Assembly (NCBI RefSeq): GCF_008124615.1
Contig: NZ_VNIB01000004.1
Coordinates: forward strand, 186,001 to 250,000
Source: Geothermobacter ehrlichii
Lineage (GTDB): Bacteria > Desulfobacterota > Desulfuromonadia > Desulfuromonadales > Geothermobacteraceae
DNA: 64,000 nt
Direction of reading: 5' to 3'
Shown: positions 55,696 to 64,000 of the stretch, in pieces
Position numbering within the stretch: the first letter of the stretch is position 1
How the letters are laid out: each line of letters starts with the position of its first letter
Position numbers and translations under genes: made by a program
Notes under the pieces: model-generated
Seen by the model: only the letters and a program-made list of their open reading frames with translations
The model's database searches: none
What the model was told of the DNA's origin: nothing

Positions 55696-57020
55696 TCGAG
55701 ATAGTCGGCGATGAGAATGCCTCGGGAGGCCGGATCGACATCGGCGACGATGCAGTCGAGCTCGGCCGTTGCCAGGTCGCGTTTTTCCGGCTGCCGCAAC
55801 CGGTGACCGGCGGCGTCGAACAGGATCTTCAGGCTGACGCCGTCAGTTTTGCCCATCCCCGCTTCGGTGACCAGTCCCACCTCACTGCTGGTCAGCCGCA
55901 CCAGGCTGCCGACCGGGTAGGGGCCGACATGTTCGGCAAAACGTGCCAGCAGCTCGGGATGATAGATGCTGCCCCGCACCTCGAGCATGCGTTCGACCGC
56001 CTTTCTCGGTGTCATCGGCTGCTGGTAGGGACGCAGGGTGGTCATGGCGTCGTAGGCGTCGGCAATCGCCACCATGTGCACCGTCTCGGGCAGGTTCATC
56101 CGCGCCGCCGCCCGGGGATAGCCCTGCCGGTCGTAGCGCAGATGATGGCCCAGGGCCATCTGAATCGCCTCACCCGGGATCGCCTCCATCCGCTGGAGAA
56201 TCCGGACGCCCTCCTCCGGATGTTGCTGAATCCGCTCGAACTCCTCGCTGGTCAGCTGCCCCGGCTTGTTGATGATGCCGATATCGATCTTCAGCTTGCC
56301 CAGATCATGCAGCAACGCCCCCAGGCCGAGAACGCGCAGGGCCGCTTCGTCCAGGCCGCAGGCGCGCCCGACGGCCAGGGCGATAACCGAAACGTTGACC
56401 GAATGGCGAAAGGTGTAATCGTCGTAATCCTTGATCAGGGTCAGCGCCAGCAGGGCGTGCGGCTCGGCCAGGGTGGTTTCGACCATCGCCCGCACGGCAT
56501 CGATGGCCGCGCCGGTTTGGGGGATCTTGCCGATGCGGACATCGTTGATGATCGACTCGGTGACACTGATCGCCTGTTCGTAAATCCTGCGCGCCCGACC
56601 GCTGGCTTCCTGCTCATCTTCCGGCCCGACCTCGAGATGCCGGATGCCCGCCTGCTGCATGCGCACAGCCAGCAGCTCGCAGTGCCCCCTGCCGCCGGTC
56701 AGAAGCACCAGAAAATCGGCCAGTTCCACCGGCTGCACTCCCCGGCGGATGACCATGCGGCCGATTCCCCAGGATTCAAACAGGGCTCGCAGGCTCTCGG
56801 CGGAAGGGAACCCGTCGACAAAGAGAAAATCGTTGCAGAACAGGGTCCGCTGATGCACGCCCAGAACCACCTCCGGCCGGACAAGCAGCATCTGCTGCAG
56901 GCAGCGGTGCCATTCGGCGATCTGTTTCTGCAGGCTGGGATGCTGTGCCGGGTAGAGTTTCAGGCCCTGGCAGGCGCGCAACATCAACTGGACAGTGACG
57001 ACAGGCCGCTCTTCGCTCAT
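55692..57020 (-). CDS. HD-GYP domain protein, probable cyclic di-GMP phosphodiesterase
   Basis: A 442-residue cytoplasmic protein. Residues 1-180 are an unnamed N-terminal domain that I do not recognise. Residues 190-380 are an HD-GYP domain with metal ligands His206, His238-Asp239, His267 and His292-His293, and the GYP triplet at 300-302, so phosphodiesterase activity is expected. Residues 385-442 look like a small beta domain. The ATG at 57020 has AAGGAGG upstream; the open extension to 57305 is not supported. The convergent Nudix gene overlaps its 3' end by 4 bases. With the PilZ gene at 40027 this points to cyclic di-GMP signalling. Confidence 0.9.
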   Translation of the reverse strand: MSEERPVVTVQLMLRACQGLKLYPAQHPSLQKQIAEWHRCLQQMLLVRPEVVLGVHQRTLFCNDFLFVDGFPSAESLRALFESWGIGRMVIRRGVQPVELADFLVLLTGGRGHCELLAVRMQQAGIRHLEVGPEDEQEASGRARRIYEQAISVTESIINDVRIGKIPQTGAAIDAVRAMVETTLAEPHALLALTLIKDYDDYTFRHSVNVSVIALAVGRACGLDEAALRVLGLGALLHDLGKLKIDIGIINKPGQLTSEEFERIQQHPEEGVRILQRMEAIPGEAIQMALGHHLRYDRQGYPRAAARMNLPETVHMVAIADAYDAMTTLRPYQQPMTPRKAVERMLEVRGSIYHPELLARFAEHVGPYPVGSLVRLTSSEVGLVTEAGMGKTDGVSLKILFDAAGHRLRQPEKRDLATAELDCIVADVDPASRGILIADYLD

Positions 57021-57371
57021 ACCCCCCTCCTTCGAAACCGGCCGTCCATGCGGGCCGCCGCTTCCGGCAATGTACCCCAGGGCCGCGAAAAAAGTCCAAT
57101 ACCTGGGCATATACGGAAAAAAACGGCGGCTTGCGCCATTCAGGGACTCGACATCACGCAATCGGGAATCGCGCGCAAGTCGCACAGCGACATCGAGGAT
57201 TGAACCTGAATCAGTGAGCTCGTGCCTCTTTTTCAGCCGGCCGGCCCCTCCGTTCAGTGGCTTCCACGGGAGGAACAGGGACGAGGGATGAGGGACGAGG
57301 GACAAAGGACAGGGCTTGCCCTTCCAGCCTTTACTCGTCCCTCGTCCCTCGTCACTGCTTTTTGGCCGCCC
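57021..57371. other. Intergenic region between HD-GYP and glutamate synthase genes
   Basis: No gene seen. It contains the nested REP-like dyad listed separately. A short AT-rich stretch near 57100-57125 may hold the HD-GYP promoter, but I could not assign boxes confidently. Confidence 0.4.
57281..57352. repeat. Nested REP-like hairpin of 7-bp tandem repeats
   Basis: Arms acgagggatgagggacgag (57281-57299) and ctcgtccctcgtccctcgt (57334-57352) pair 18 of 19 bases. Each arm is a tandem of GGGAYGA. The loop contains further pairing (aaagg/ccttt and gggc/gccc). It lies 20 bases past the last glutamate synthase stop and may act as a transcript end or nuclease barrier. Confidence 0.7.
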
Positions 57372-59684
57372 TCACACCACCTGTTCCATGGCCCATACCC
57401 CACACGGACATATCCCCGCACAAATGCTGCAGCCGATGCAGACCTCGTCGTCGGAGACGTACTCGAAGGTGCCGTCCTCCTTCTCGAGCCGGCGGATGGC
57501 CCCTTCGGGGCAGGCCTCGAGGCACATGGAACAGTCGCGGCAGGTGCCGCAGGAGATGCAGCGCAGCGTCTCCTCGGTACCGTCGGTGACACAGAAGCGG
57601 CCCCGGTTTCGCGGCTTGAACAGCTCCTTGGAGAGGCAGCTCTGGTTGATCATCTCCGGCTTCTGGATCGGCTCCGGCTGCCGGCCCGCGAAGATCTCGT
57701 TGATGTAGTGGATCGCCTCCTGGCCGTGGCCGATGGCGTGGGTGAGCAGGCCGGGCTGCACGGTGTCGCCGATGGCGAAGACACCGGGCGCCTTGACTAC
57801 CTGGCCGCAGGCATCGACCTCCATCATGCCACGATCGGTCAGCCACTCGCGCGGCACGAACGACAGGTCGGGGCGCTCGCCGATGGAGATGATGATGTCA
57901 TCGGCCTCGATCAGCTCGCCGTCCTTGGTCCACAGCCCCTCTTCGGTCACCTTTTCGGTGAAGACCGGCCAGCGGATTTCGCCGCCGAGGGCCTTGACGT
58001 GGTCGATCTCCTTCTTGAAAGCGGCCGGGCGCTGGATGTCGATGGCGATCACCTTTTCCGCCCCCATGGCGTAGGCGCCGAGGCAGACGTCCATGCCGGC
58101 GTTGCCGGCGCCGATCACTACCACCCGCTTGCCGATTTTCGGCTTCTGGCCGGCGTTGACCTGCTTGAGAAAATCGAGGCCCTTGATCAGGCGTTCATGC
58201 CCCGGGAAGGGGATGACCACCGGGTTGTGCGCCCCGGAAGCGATCACCACCGCATCGTAATCGGCGCGGATCTTTTCGAACAGTTCGCGATCGACCGGGG
58301 TGTTGGTGCGGATGTCGACGCCGAGCGACTTGATGCGGCGGATCTCGCTCTGCAGCGAATCCTCCGGCAGCCGCTCGGTGGGAATGACCTGCCGCAGCTT
58401 GCCGCCGACCTCGTGATCAGCCTCGAAGACCGTCACCGCGTGCCCGGAAAGCCGCGCCTGCCAGGCGGCCGACAGGCCGCCGGGACCGCCGCCGATCACC
58501 GCCACCTTCCTGCCGGTATCCGGCTGCGGCTCCGGCGCCGGCACATCCCGCGACAGGCGGCCGAGCGCCGCCATGCTCACCGCCTTGTCGACATACCGGC
58601 GGCTGCAGGCGTCCATGCAGGGATTGGGGCAGACCTCACCGCAGACGCTGGCCGGAAAGGGCGAATACTTGAGCACCAGTTGCAGCGCCTCCTCGTACTT
58701 GCCCCGACGCAGCAGATTGATCCGGTCCTGGGTCGGAATGTTCGAGGGGCAGGCAACCTGGCAGGGGGCGCCGAAGCGCTTGTCCTGCCAACGCGGAATC
58801 TTCAGCCGGTCTTCGCCGGTGTTGACCAGCCCGGCGACATGCAGGCAGTCGTCCTGCACGACATCGCCGAAAATGCCGCCCTCGACCCATTTCTGCTCGC
58901 GGAATTCGCGTATGCTGATGCGCGAATGGACCTTGCGCTCCTCGTAGCTCTTGGCGACGATCTTGCGCCAGCGGGAAAAATCGCCCAGCTCGTCCAGCAA
59001 CTCCGGCCGGCCGATCTTCTGCAGAAAGAGCGGCAGCCCCTGCTCGAGAAAGGCGCGGTCGGCATCATCGAGATTGAGCTGCCAGACATCGTTCGACAGC
59101 CCCTTGACCGGTCCGCGCACGTAGATGGTGCCGCCGACCATGCCGACGCAGGCCCGGTCGCCCAGCACCGATTCCTCGTTCTCGCAGCCATAGCCGCAGA
59201 CGACGGCGACGCCGCCGCCCATGAACTCGAAACTGAAGGAACCGGTGCGCTTCAGCACCCAGAACTCAGGCGGCTCGTAGGCCGGGTCGTGCTTCATCAG
59301 CGAACCGGAGCGGGTTCCCACCCGGCCGGCGACGTAGATCTTGCCCGAAGCTGCACAGTGGGCGGTGGTGTCGCCGCCGTCGCCGAGGATGGTCAGCTCC
59401 GCCCCGGCATTGAGCCAGCCGGCATCGGCCGGCGCCGAGCCCTCGACCACGATCTCGGTGCCGTCGAGGCCGAAGGAGCCGACCCGCTGCCCGGGATTCT
59501 TCACCCGAAACTTCAGCGGCGCGCCATCCTCGGTCCACAGCGGACCGCCGATGTCGTGATGACCGGAGGACAGAATCTCGAATTCCGTTTCCCCGGCCTC
59601 CAGCGCCGCGTAGATCTTCTGCAGCAGCTGCTGGGTCGAGATGCGCCGGTTGTTCTCGTCAAAACCGATAATTTTCGCTGCCAT
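57372..59684 (-). CDS. Glutamate synthase: GXGXG domain fused to GltD-type oxidoreductase with extra ferredoxin clusters
   Basis: A 770-residue fusion. Residues 1-235 are the GXGXG beta-helix normally at the C-terminus of the large subunit GltB (GGDTTAHCAASGKIYVAGRVGTRSGS). Residues 300-380 hold the GltD-type iron-sulfur cysteines (CQVACP, CGEVCPNPCMDAC). Residues 395-690 are the FAD and NAD(P)H Rossmann domains (VAVIGGGPGGLSAAW; VVVIGAGNAGMDVC). Residues 715-765 carry two ferredoxin motifs (CGTCRDCSMCLEACP; CIGCSICAGICPCG). It is third of three genes, 12 bases after the FMN synthase subunit. It probably feeds electrons from NAD(P)H or ferredoxin for glutamate synthesis. Confidence 0.9.
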   Translation of the reverse strand: MAAKIIGFDENNRRISTQQLLQKIYAALEAGETEFEILSSGHHDIGGPLWTEDGAPLKFRVKNPGQRVGSFGLDGTEIVVEGSAPADAGWLNAGAELTILGDGGDTTAHCAASGKIYVAGRVGTRSGSLMKHDPAYEPPEFWVLKRTGSFSFEFMGGGVAVVCGYGCENEESVLGDRACVGMVGGTIYVRGPVKGLSNDVWQLNLDDADRAFLEQGLPLFLQKIGRPELLDELGDFSRWRKIVAKSYEERKVHSRISIREFREQKWVEGGIFGDVVQDDCLHVAGLVNTGEDRLKIPRWQDKRFGAPCQVACPSNIPTQDRINLLRRGKYEEALQLVLKYSPFPASVCGEVCPNPCMDACSRRYVDKAVSMAALGRLSRDVPAPEPQPDTGRKVAVIGGGPGGLSAAWQARLSGHAVTVFEADHEVGGKLRQVIPTERLPEDSLQSEIRRIKSLGVDIRTNTPVDRELFEKIRADYDAVVIASGAHNPVVIPFPGHERLIKGLDFLKQVNAGQKPKIGKRVVVIGAGNAGMDVCLGAYAMGAEKVIAIDIQRPAAFKKEIDHVKALGGEIRWPVFTEKVTEEGLWTKDGELIEADDIIISIGERPDLSFVPREWLTDRGMMEVDACGQVVKAPGVFAIGDTVQPGLLTHAIGHGQEAIHYINEIFAGRQPEPIQKPEMINQSCLSKELFKPRNRGRFCVTDGTEETLRCISCGTCRDCSMCLEACPEGAIRRLEKEDGTFEYVSDDEVCIGCSICAGICPCGVWAMEQVV

Positions 59685-59696
59685 ATCGGTATCTCC

Positions 59697-61340
59697 TTAA
59701 CAGACGTATTGAATCTGCAGTTTGTCGGCCACCGCCCGGTCGGTCGCCACCAGGGCGTCGGAACGGCCAACCGGCAGCGAACTGTTGCCGATCGGCGCCA
59801 TCAGCTTCTTCAGCTCGGTGTCCATGGCGAGAAAATAGTTGACGATGTTCTGCGCCACCCGCTCCGGGTCGAGCCGGTGCACCAGCGGCGGCTCCTGGGT
59901 GGTGATGCCGACCGGGCAGAGCCCGGTATTGCAGGCATTGCAGCGCCCCATGTCATTGCCGACGCAGCCGGCCATCTGCAGAATCAGCTTGCCGGTGAAG
60001 ACGCCGTTGGCGCCAAGGCAGATCATCTTGAAGGCGTCGGCGGCCAGATCGCCGGTCTTGCCCAGACCACCGGCGGCCCAGAGGGGAATCTGTCCCTGGC
60101 GACCCTGCGCCACCGCCGCCAGATAGCAGTCGCGCAGCTTGGAAACGATCGGATGGCCGGTGTGGTCGAGGGAGACTTCGTGGGCGGCGCCGGTGCCGCC
60201 GTCGATGCCGTCGAGGAAGAAACCACCGACGATGTTGTAGGGATCGCGCACCAGGTTGTTGAACACCGACACCGAGGTGGCGCTGGCGGCCACCTTGATC
60301 GCCACCGGCACCCGGAACTTGAAGGCGGCGTTGAAGGAGAGGAACATCTTCTGCACGCTCTCCTCGATCGAATAGAGCCCCTGGTGGTTCGGCGGACTGA
60401 GCAGGTCGGCCTTGGGCACGCCGCGGATCGCCTGGATGTGCTCGGCGACCTTCTGTGCCTGCAGCAGGCCGCCGTCGCCCGGCTTGGCGCCCTGGCCGAT
60501 CTTGATCAGGATGCCGGCCGGATCCTCCACCATGTGCGGCATCGCCTTGGCAATCCGGTTCCAGCCGAAATGGCCGGAGGCGATCTGCAAAATCATGTAT
60601 TTCAGATAGCGCGACTTCAGCAGCCGCACCGGCACCCCGCCCTCGCCAGAGCACATGCGCACCGGCAGGCCGCACTCCTCGTTGAGGTAGGCCACCGCCA
60701 TGGCGACCGCCTCCCACATCCGCCAGGAAAGAGCGCCGATCGACATGTCGCCGATGATCACCGGATAGATCCAGCGCACCGGCGGCGTGTTCTCCTGAAA
60801 CTGCAGCAGGCCCTCGGGAGAGGTGCCGAGAGGCAGCTTCTCCGGGGGCAGGATACGGCCGAAGGGCGCCAGCAGGTCGAAGGTGTGACGCTGGGCGTCG
60901 AGGCTCGGGTCGGTCATCTGCGAAATCCGCCCGACCCGGATCTTGTCCAGGGTGCGCTGGGTCGACTCGAGGTTCTTGCGGCCGCCGCGCTTGATCGAAT
61001 CGCCGGCCAGACAGCGCATGACGATCGGATGCCGCGTGTCGGGATTGCGCTCGGGGCGGATGGCGTCGTTGGGGCAGACCTTTTCGCAGATCCCGCAGCC
61101 GCGGCAATAGTTCTTGATCGACCGGACCTGGCGGATGACCGGTACGGCCGAGAACCGCGCCTTGGGCTCGGGGATATCCGACTCGGAAAAGATCAGCCGC
61201 CGCCGCTCGACCTTGCACTCGATGGCGCGGAAGGAACAGGCGGAGACACAGGATCCGCACAGGGTGCAGCGACTGGCGTCGTAACGGATCTTCCACGGAA
61301 GATCGTTCGGCGTGACATTCTGAACCTTCATTGTCTCCAT
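59697..61340 (-). CDS. Glutamate synthase FMN domain subunit with N-terminal ferredoxin domain
   Basis: Catalytic synthase subunit (547 residues) that combines 2-oxoglutarate with ammonia at FMN. Residues 20-105 hold two 4Fe-4S motifs (CTLCGSCVSACS; CRGCGICEKVCP). Residues 150-500 are the FMN TIM barrel (IKIGQGAKPGDGG; GGFFLDGIDGGTGAA; WAAGGLGKTGD). The 3Fe-4S type cysteines sit in CVGNDMGRCNACNTGLCPVG. The ATG at 61340 has GGAGG seven bases upstream and overlaps the amidotransferase gene by 13 bases. The arrangement is that of archaeal-type split glutamate synthases. Confidence 0.93.
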   Translation of the reverse strand: METMKVQNVTPNDLPWKIRYDASRCTLCGSCVSACSFRAIECKVERRRLIFSESDIPEPKARFSAVPVIRQVRSIKNYCRGCGICEKVCPNDAIRPERNPDTRHPIVMRCLAGDSIKRGGRKNLESTQRTLDKIRVGRISQMTDPSLDAQRHTFDLLAPFGRILPPEKLPLGTSPEGLLQFQENTPPVRWIYPVIIGDMSIGALSWRMWEAVAMAVAYLNEECGLPVRMCSGEGGVPVRLLKSRYLKYMILQIASGHFGWNRIAKAMPHMVEDPAGILIKIGQGAKPGDGGLLQAQKVAEHIQAIRGVPKADLLSPPNHQGLYSIEESVQKMFLSFNAAFKFRVPVAIKVAASATSVSVFNNLVRDPYNIVGGFFLDGIDGGTGAAHEVSLDHTGHPIVSKLRDCYLAAVAQGRQGQIPLWAAGGLGKTGDLAADAFKMICLGANGVFTGKLILQMAGCVGNDMGRCNACNTGLCPVGITTQEPPLVHRLDPERVAQNIVNYFLAMDTELKKLMAPIGNSSLPVGRSDALVATDRAVADKLQIQYVC

Positions 61341-62434
61341 CGCTGAACCTCCAGGCTGTTGTCAATGGCCACGATTTCCCTCTCGTGGGGGTAGATGTCC
61401 TCCTCCCAGTTGCGGTGCGGCAGAATCTCGTTGATGCCGCAGACCTCCGACGAGATGACCACGGTCTTCTCGTCCCGGCCGACGACGACCGGCCGCAGCT
61501 TCTTGGCGTCGCAGCAGGTGAACATGGTGTGGTCGGGCAAAACGCCGATGATGGTGTTGGGTCCGTTGATCTCCAGGTGCGCCAGCGACTGGCGGATCGC
61601 CTTGAGCTGCTCTTTGTCCTCGCGCTGTTCGATCTCCTCGAACGGCAGCGGGGTGATTACGTGCTTGTAGTAGCGCAGGGGCCAGCCGAGCTGGCGGTGC
61701 ACGTAGTGCAGGGTGTAGAGAAAACACTGGGAATCGGACTCGAAACCGATGTAGCCCCGGTGCAGCTTGCGCTGGAACTCGACATTCTTCAGATAGAAGG
61801 TGTTCTCGCCGTTGGCCAGCGCCGTGTAGCCCTGCAGATGGAAGGGATGGGCGGCGTAGCGGACGATGTCGTAGTTGGTGTTCTGCCGGCACTGGGCGGT
61901 GATCACCCGGGCGGTGAAGCGGTCGTCCGGCTCCCAGAGGCGAAAGTAGGTGCCGATGTCGCGCGGATCGCCGATCTCCTTCAGCGTCACCACGTCCGGC
62001 CAGAAGGAATAGACGAACCCTTCCTCGTTCGGCTCCAGCGCCCGCCGCAGCGCCAGGCGCATGTCGAGCAGCAGCTCTTCCTTCTCCGTCTGCTCCGCGT
62101 TACGCAGATGCTTCGGATAGTCGAAGGTTTCGAACACGTAGTTGGGCATGGCGTTGATGTCCAGCCCCGGCTGCGGATCGGTTTCGGGGACCCATTGCAT
62201 CACCCGCTGGAATCCCGCCCGGTGCAGGATGTCCTCGGCGATCTTGACCCCTTCGTCGGTCGCCGCCATCGAGAGGGTCGGCAGGTGCTTGTAGTTTTCG
62301 AAGATGCCGCCCAGATCGTGCATGACCATGGCGAAACCGGAATTGTCATGCCCTTTCTGCTGCGACTGCATCAGCTGCAGCGCCATGCTCGGATGAACAT
62401 AGTCGAGACTCTTGATTGCACCGATACGGCACAT
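61328..62434 (-). CDS. Glutamate synthase amidotransferase (class II glutaminase) subunit
   Basis: Ntn-type glutaminase (368 residues) that releases ammonia from glutamine for the adjacent synthase subunit. The nucleophile is Cys2, exposed by removal of Met1 (MCRIGAIKS). Family residues include GHDNSGFAMVMHDLGG and FYLKNVEFQRKLHRGY. It corresponds to the N-terminal domain of GltB carried as a separate protein. It is the first gene of the operon, with AGGAGG (TGGAGGTAAGG) about 11 bases before the ATG, and a sigma-54-like element about 80 bases upstream. Confidence 0.92.
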   Translation of the reverse strand: MCRIGAIKSLDYVHPSMALQLMQSQQKGHDNSGFAMVMHDLGGIFENYKHLPTLSMAATDEGVKIAEDILHRAGFQRVMQWVPETDPQPGLDINAMPNYVFETFDYPKHLRNAEQTEKEELLLDMRLALRRALEPNEEGFVYSFWPDVVTLKEIGDPRDIGTYFRLWEPDDRFTARVITAQCRQNTNYDIVRYAAHPFHLQGYTALANGENTFYLKNVEFQRKLHRGYIGFESDSQCFLYTLHYVHRQLGWPLRYYKHVITPLPFEEIEQREDKEQLKAIRQSLAHLEINGPNTIIGVLPDHTMFTCCDAKKLRPVVVGRDEKTVVISSEVCGINEILPHRNWEEDIYPHEREIVAIDNSLEVQRWRQ

Positions 62435-62508
62435 GAATCCTTACCTCCACAGGTGGTTGACCGGTCGCACCGGCAAACGGATTGTCAAAACGGAGCCCCA
62501 ACCTTGCA

Positions 62509-62524
62509 AGCAATTTTCAAACCA
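62509..62524 (-). promoter_or_regulatory. Candidate sigma-54 promoter of the glutamate synthase operon
   Basis: On the minus strand, TGGTTTGAAAATTGCT keeps the invariant GG-N10-GC spacing and the TTGC of the -12 element; the CAC of the -24 element is replaced by TTT. It lies 75 bases upstream of the start. Nitrogen assimilation genes are often RpoN-dependent, which makes the match plausible, not proven. Confidence 0.35.
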
Positions 62525-62674
62525 GCATCACAAAGACAGGCGACCGTCAGCGAAACAAAATATGTCTACGCTACAAACATGCCGATACAAAAGAACAATA
62601 TCCGACAGGCATCTGGACTGAAATCCGCCAGGAGGGCGCCGGACCACCCGTATCCAAAGGCCAGTCGCAATCAA

Positions 62675-62686
62675 TTGAGTACTCAA
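62675..62686. promoter_or_regulatory. Perfect 12-bp palindrome TTGAGTACTCAA
   Basis: A 12-base perfect palindrome between the glutamate synthase operon and the ilvE terminator. A related half-site (attactcaa) follows at 62698. It is a possible regulator-binding site for the glutamate synthase operon, though it is 240 bases upstream of the start. No known consensus is assigned. Confidence 0.35.
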
Positions 62687-62704
62687 AGAGATGTCTGATT
62701 ACTC

Positions 62705-62746
62705 AAAAAAAAGAGGGGCCCCCTGCCGTCGCGACAGGGGCCCCTC
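62705..62746 (-). terminator. Intrinsic terminator of ilvE
   Basis: On the minus strand, a 12-bp GC stem (62746-62735 with 62725-62713, one bulged base) is followed directly by eight T residues, 25 bases after the ilvE stop. Confidence 0.9.
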
Positions 62747-62770
62747 GCCCACTTCAGTCCGTCTTGAAAA

Positions 62771-63838
62771 TCAGACCGCGACCACCCAGCCGTGCGGGTC
62801 GGGAAGCCGGCCGTACTGGATGCCGGTCAGGGTGTCGTAGAGTTTGCGGGTGATCTCGCCGGGCGTCTCACCGTCGCCGAGCCGCACCGTCTTGCCCTGG
62901 TAGGTAAACTGGCCGACCGGAGAGACGACCACGGCCGTGCCGGTACCGAAAGCCTCGGTCAGCCGACCCGACTCGACGCCTTCGAAGATCTCGTCGACCG
63001 TCAGCGCCCGCTCCTCGACCTCAAGGCCCATCTCCCGCGCCAGGGTGAGAATCGAACGGCGGGTGATGCCGTCGAGGATGGTGCCGTGCAACGGCGAGGT
63101 GACCAGCTTGCCGTCGAAGACGAAGCACATGTTCATGCTGCCGACTTCCTCGACATAGCGCTTGTGCTTGGCATCGAGCCACAGCACCTGGTCGTAGCCG
63201 CGCTCCGCCGCCTCCCGGGCGGCGTAGAGGCTGGCGGCATAGTTGCCGCCGGTCTTGACCTCGCCGGTGCCGCCATGGGCGGCCCGGACGTAGAAATCGG
63301 AGATCCAGATCTTGACCGGCGCGATCCCGCCCTTGTAGTAGGCCCCCACCGGCGAAAGGATCACGTAGCAGAGATAGCTGTCAGCAGGCCGCACGCCGAG
63401 CATCGGCTCGGAGGCGATCATGGTCGGCCGGATGTAGAGACTGGTGCCGTGACTGCGCGGCACCCAGCGTTCCTCGAGCCTTACCAGCTGCCGGATGGCG
63501 TCGAGAAAGAACTCCTCGTCGACCTCGGGCATGCACATGCGCCTGGCGCTGCGGTTGAACCGGGCGACATTGTCCGCCGGCCGGAACAGCACCACCGAAC
63601 CGTCCTCGCGCCGAAAGGCCTTCAGCCCCTCGAAGATCTCCTGCGCGTAATGCAGAACCATGGCCGCCGGATCGAGCGTGAAGGGAGCGTAGGGCTGGAT
63701 GCGCGCCGAATGCCAGCCGCGACCGGCATCGTACTCCATAACGAACATCCGGTCGGTAAACTGCTTGCCGAAGACCAGGTTCGCTTCGTCCCCGATCCCC
63801 GGCTTGGGATTGTCAACTGGAAGAATGTCGAGATTCAT
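62771..63838 (-). CDS. ilvE: Branched-chain amino-acid aminotransferase
   Basis: PLP-dependent class IV aminotransferase (355 residues) that interconverts leucine, isoleucine and valine with their 2-oxo acids using glutamate. The Schiff-base lysine is Lys195 in GEVKTGGNYAAS. Other landmarks are YAQEIFEGLKAFR, FNRSARRMCMP and the C-terminal EAFGTGTAVVVSPVG. The length is that of the longer (eukaryote/actinobacterial-like) IlvE group. The ATG at 63838 has AGGGAG seven bases upstream; an open extension to 63856 is not needed. It is monocistronic with its own terminator and probably draws glutamate from the adjacent glutamate synthase system. Confidence 0.94.
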   Translation of the reverse strand: MNLDILPVDNPKPGIGDEANLVFGKQFTDRMFVMEYDAGRGWHSARIQPYAPFTLDPAAMVLHYAQEIFEGLKAFRREDGSVVLFRPADNVARFNRSARRMCMPEVDEEFFLDAIRQLVRLEERWVPRSHGTSLYIRPTMIASEPMLGVRPADSYLCYVILSPVGAYYKGGIAPVKIWISDFYVRAAHGGTGEVKTGGNYAASLYAAREAAERGYDQVLWLDAKHKRYVEEVGSMNMCFVFDGKLVTSPLHGTILDGITRRSILTLAREMGLEVEERALTVDEIFEGVESGRLTEAFGTGTAVVVSPVGQFTYQGKTVRLGDGETPGEITRKLYDTLTGIQYGRLPDPHGWVVAV

Positions 63839-64000
63839 GGCGGGTCTCCCTGGCAAGAAAACAAGAGTTTAGAACCGCTTTTTAACACAGGGCCGGAAGC
63901 GACCGCAAGCGGGAGAATCCCCGTGGCCGGACACGACAAATTTGCCGGCGCCACCCGGCCGTGGTATGCAAAAAGACAAGGACCGCCTCACAATGGTCCG

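Noticed and set aside
57281-57352. CRISPR-like array suggested by the short repeated GAGGGAC units
   Set aside because: Repeats are 7 bp, contiguous and arranged as one hairpin; there are no spacers.
57222-61346. Open frame of about 1370 codons on the plus strand through the glutamate synthase genes
   Set aside because: Antisense shadow of three overlapping, motif-rich genes; no family features.

Overview
This 64 kb window is GC-rich and densely coded. It looks like chromosomal DNA of an anaerobic or respiratory deltaproteobacterium of the Desulfuromonadales (Geobacter/Desulfuromonas) type. That assignment is inference. It rests on an octaheme c-type cytochrome beside a DUF3373-type putative porin, an AapQMP-like amino-acid transporter, a nucleotidyltransferase/phosphomannomutase fusion in a glycogen locus, GatCAB, a split ferredoxin-rich glutamate synthase, and receiver/DUF4388/PilZ/HD-GYP signalling proteins. 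I found no prophage, insertion sequence, CRISPR array, rRNA or tRNA.

Layout. 1-2740: polar amino-acid ABC transporter (two permeases and the ATPase; the first permease is cut by the window edge). 3151-8963: a PiT-type phosphate transporter with a PhoU-like tail, a DMT exporter with a possible 54-residue small gene behind it, ribosomal protein bTHX, an orphan FetB-like permease and an AraC/methyltransferase Ada-like protein. 9056-12422: a DMT exporter, a twice-frameshifted NimA-like flavoprotein, a Gate-domain membrane protein, an Lrp/AsnC regulator and the broken remnant of a QueG-like iron-sulfur protein. 12436-14322: a minus-strand operon (TIGR01212 radical SAM protein, PsiE-like protein, short asparaginase).

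14681-24625: an alpha-glucan/glycogen operon (nucleotidyltransferase-mutase fusion, GH57, GalT-like, GH13, GlgA, small acidic protein). 25008-28986: monoheme cytochrome, DUF3373 barrel and octaheme cytochrome, a plausible envelope electron-transfer module, followed by an unknown protein. 29132-38027: tatA, an OmpA lipoprotein, gatC-gatA-gatB, mtnA and glnE. 38119-41521: a receiver-DUF4388-J-domain-TPR protein convergent with a SpoIIE phosphatase/PilZ pair. 41599-49434: ttcA, a three-gene RND efflux system with its TetR regulator and a clear operator, and a divergent DUF123 protein.

49523-57020: ClC channel; a YceI / type III polyketide synthase / FAD monooxygenase / methyltransferase operon that probably makes and modifies a phenolic lipid or lipid quinone; Nudix hydrolase; HD-GYP protein. 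57372-63838: a three-gene glutamate synthase with unusual domain partition behind a sigma-54-like site, then ilvE.

The most interesting candidates are the type III PKS operon with its coupled YceI gene, the cytochrome/porin module, the receiver-to-J-domain fusion protein, and the stretch 10.4-12.4 kb where three homopolymer indels break two genes. All function calls were made by reading the sequence without database searches.
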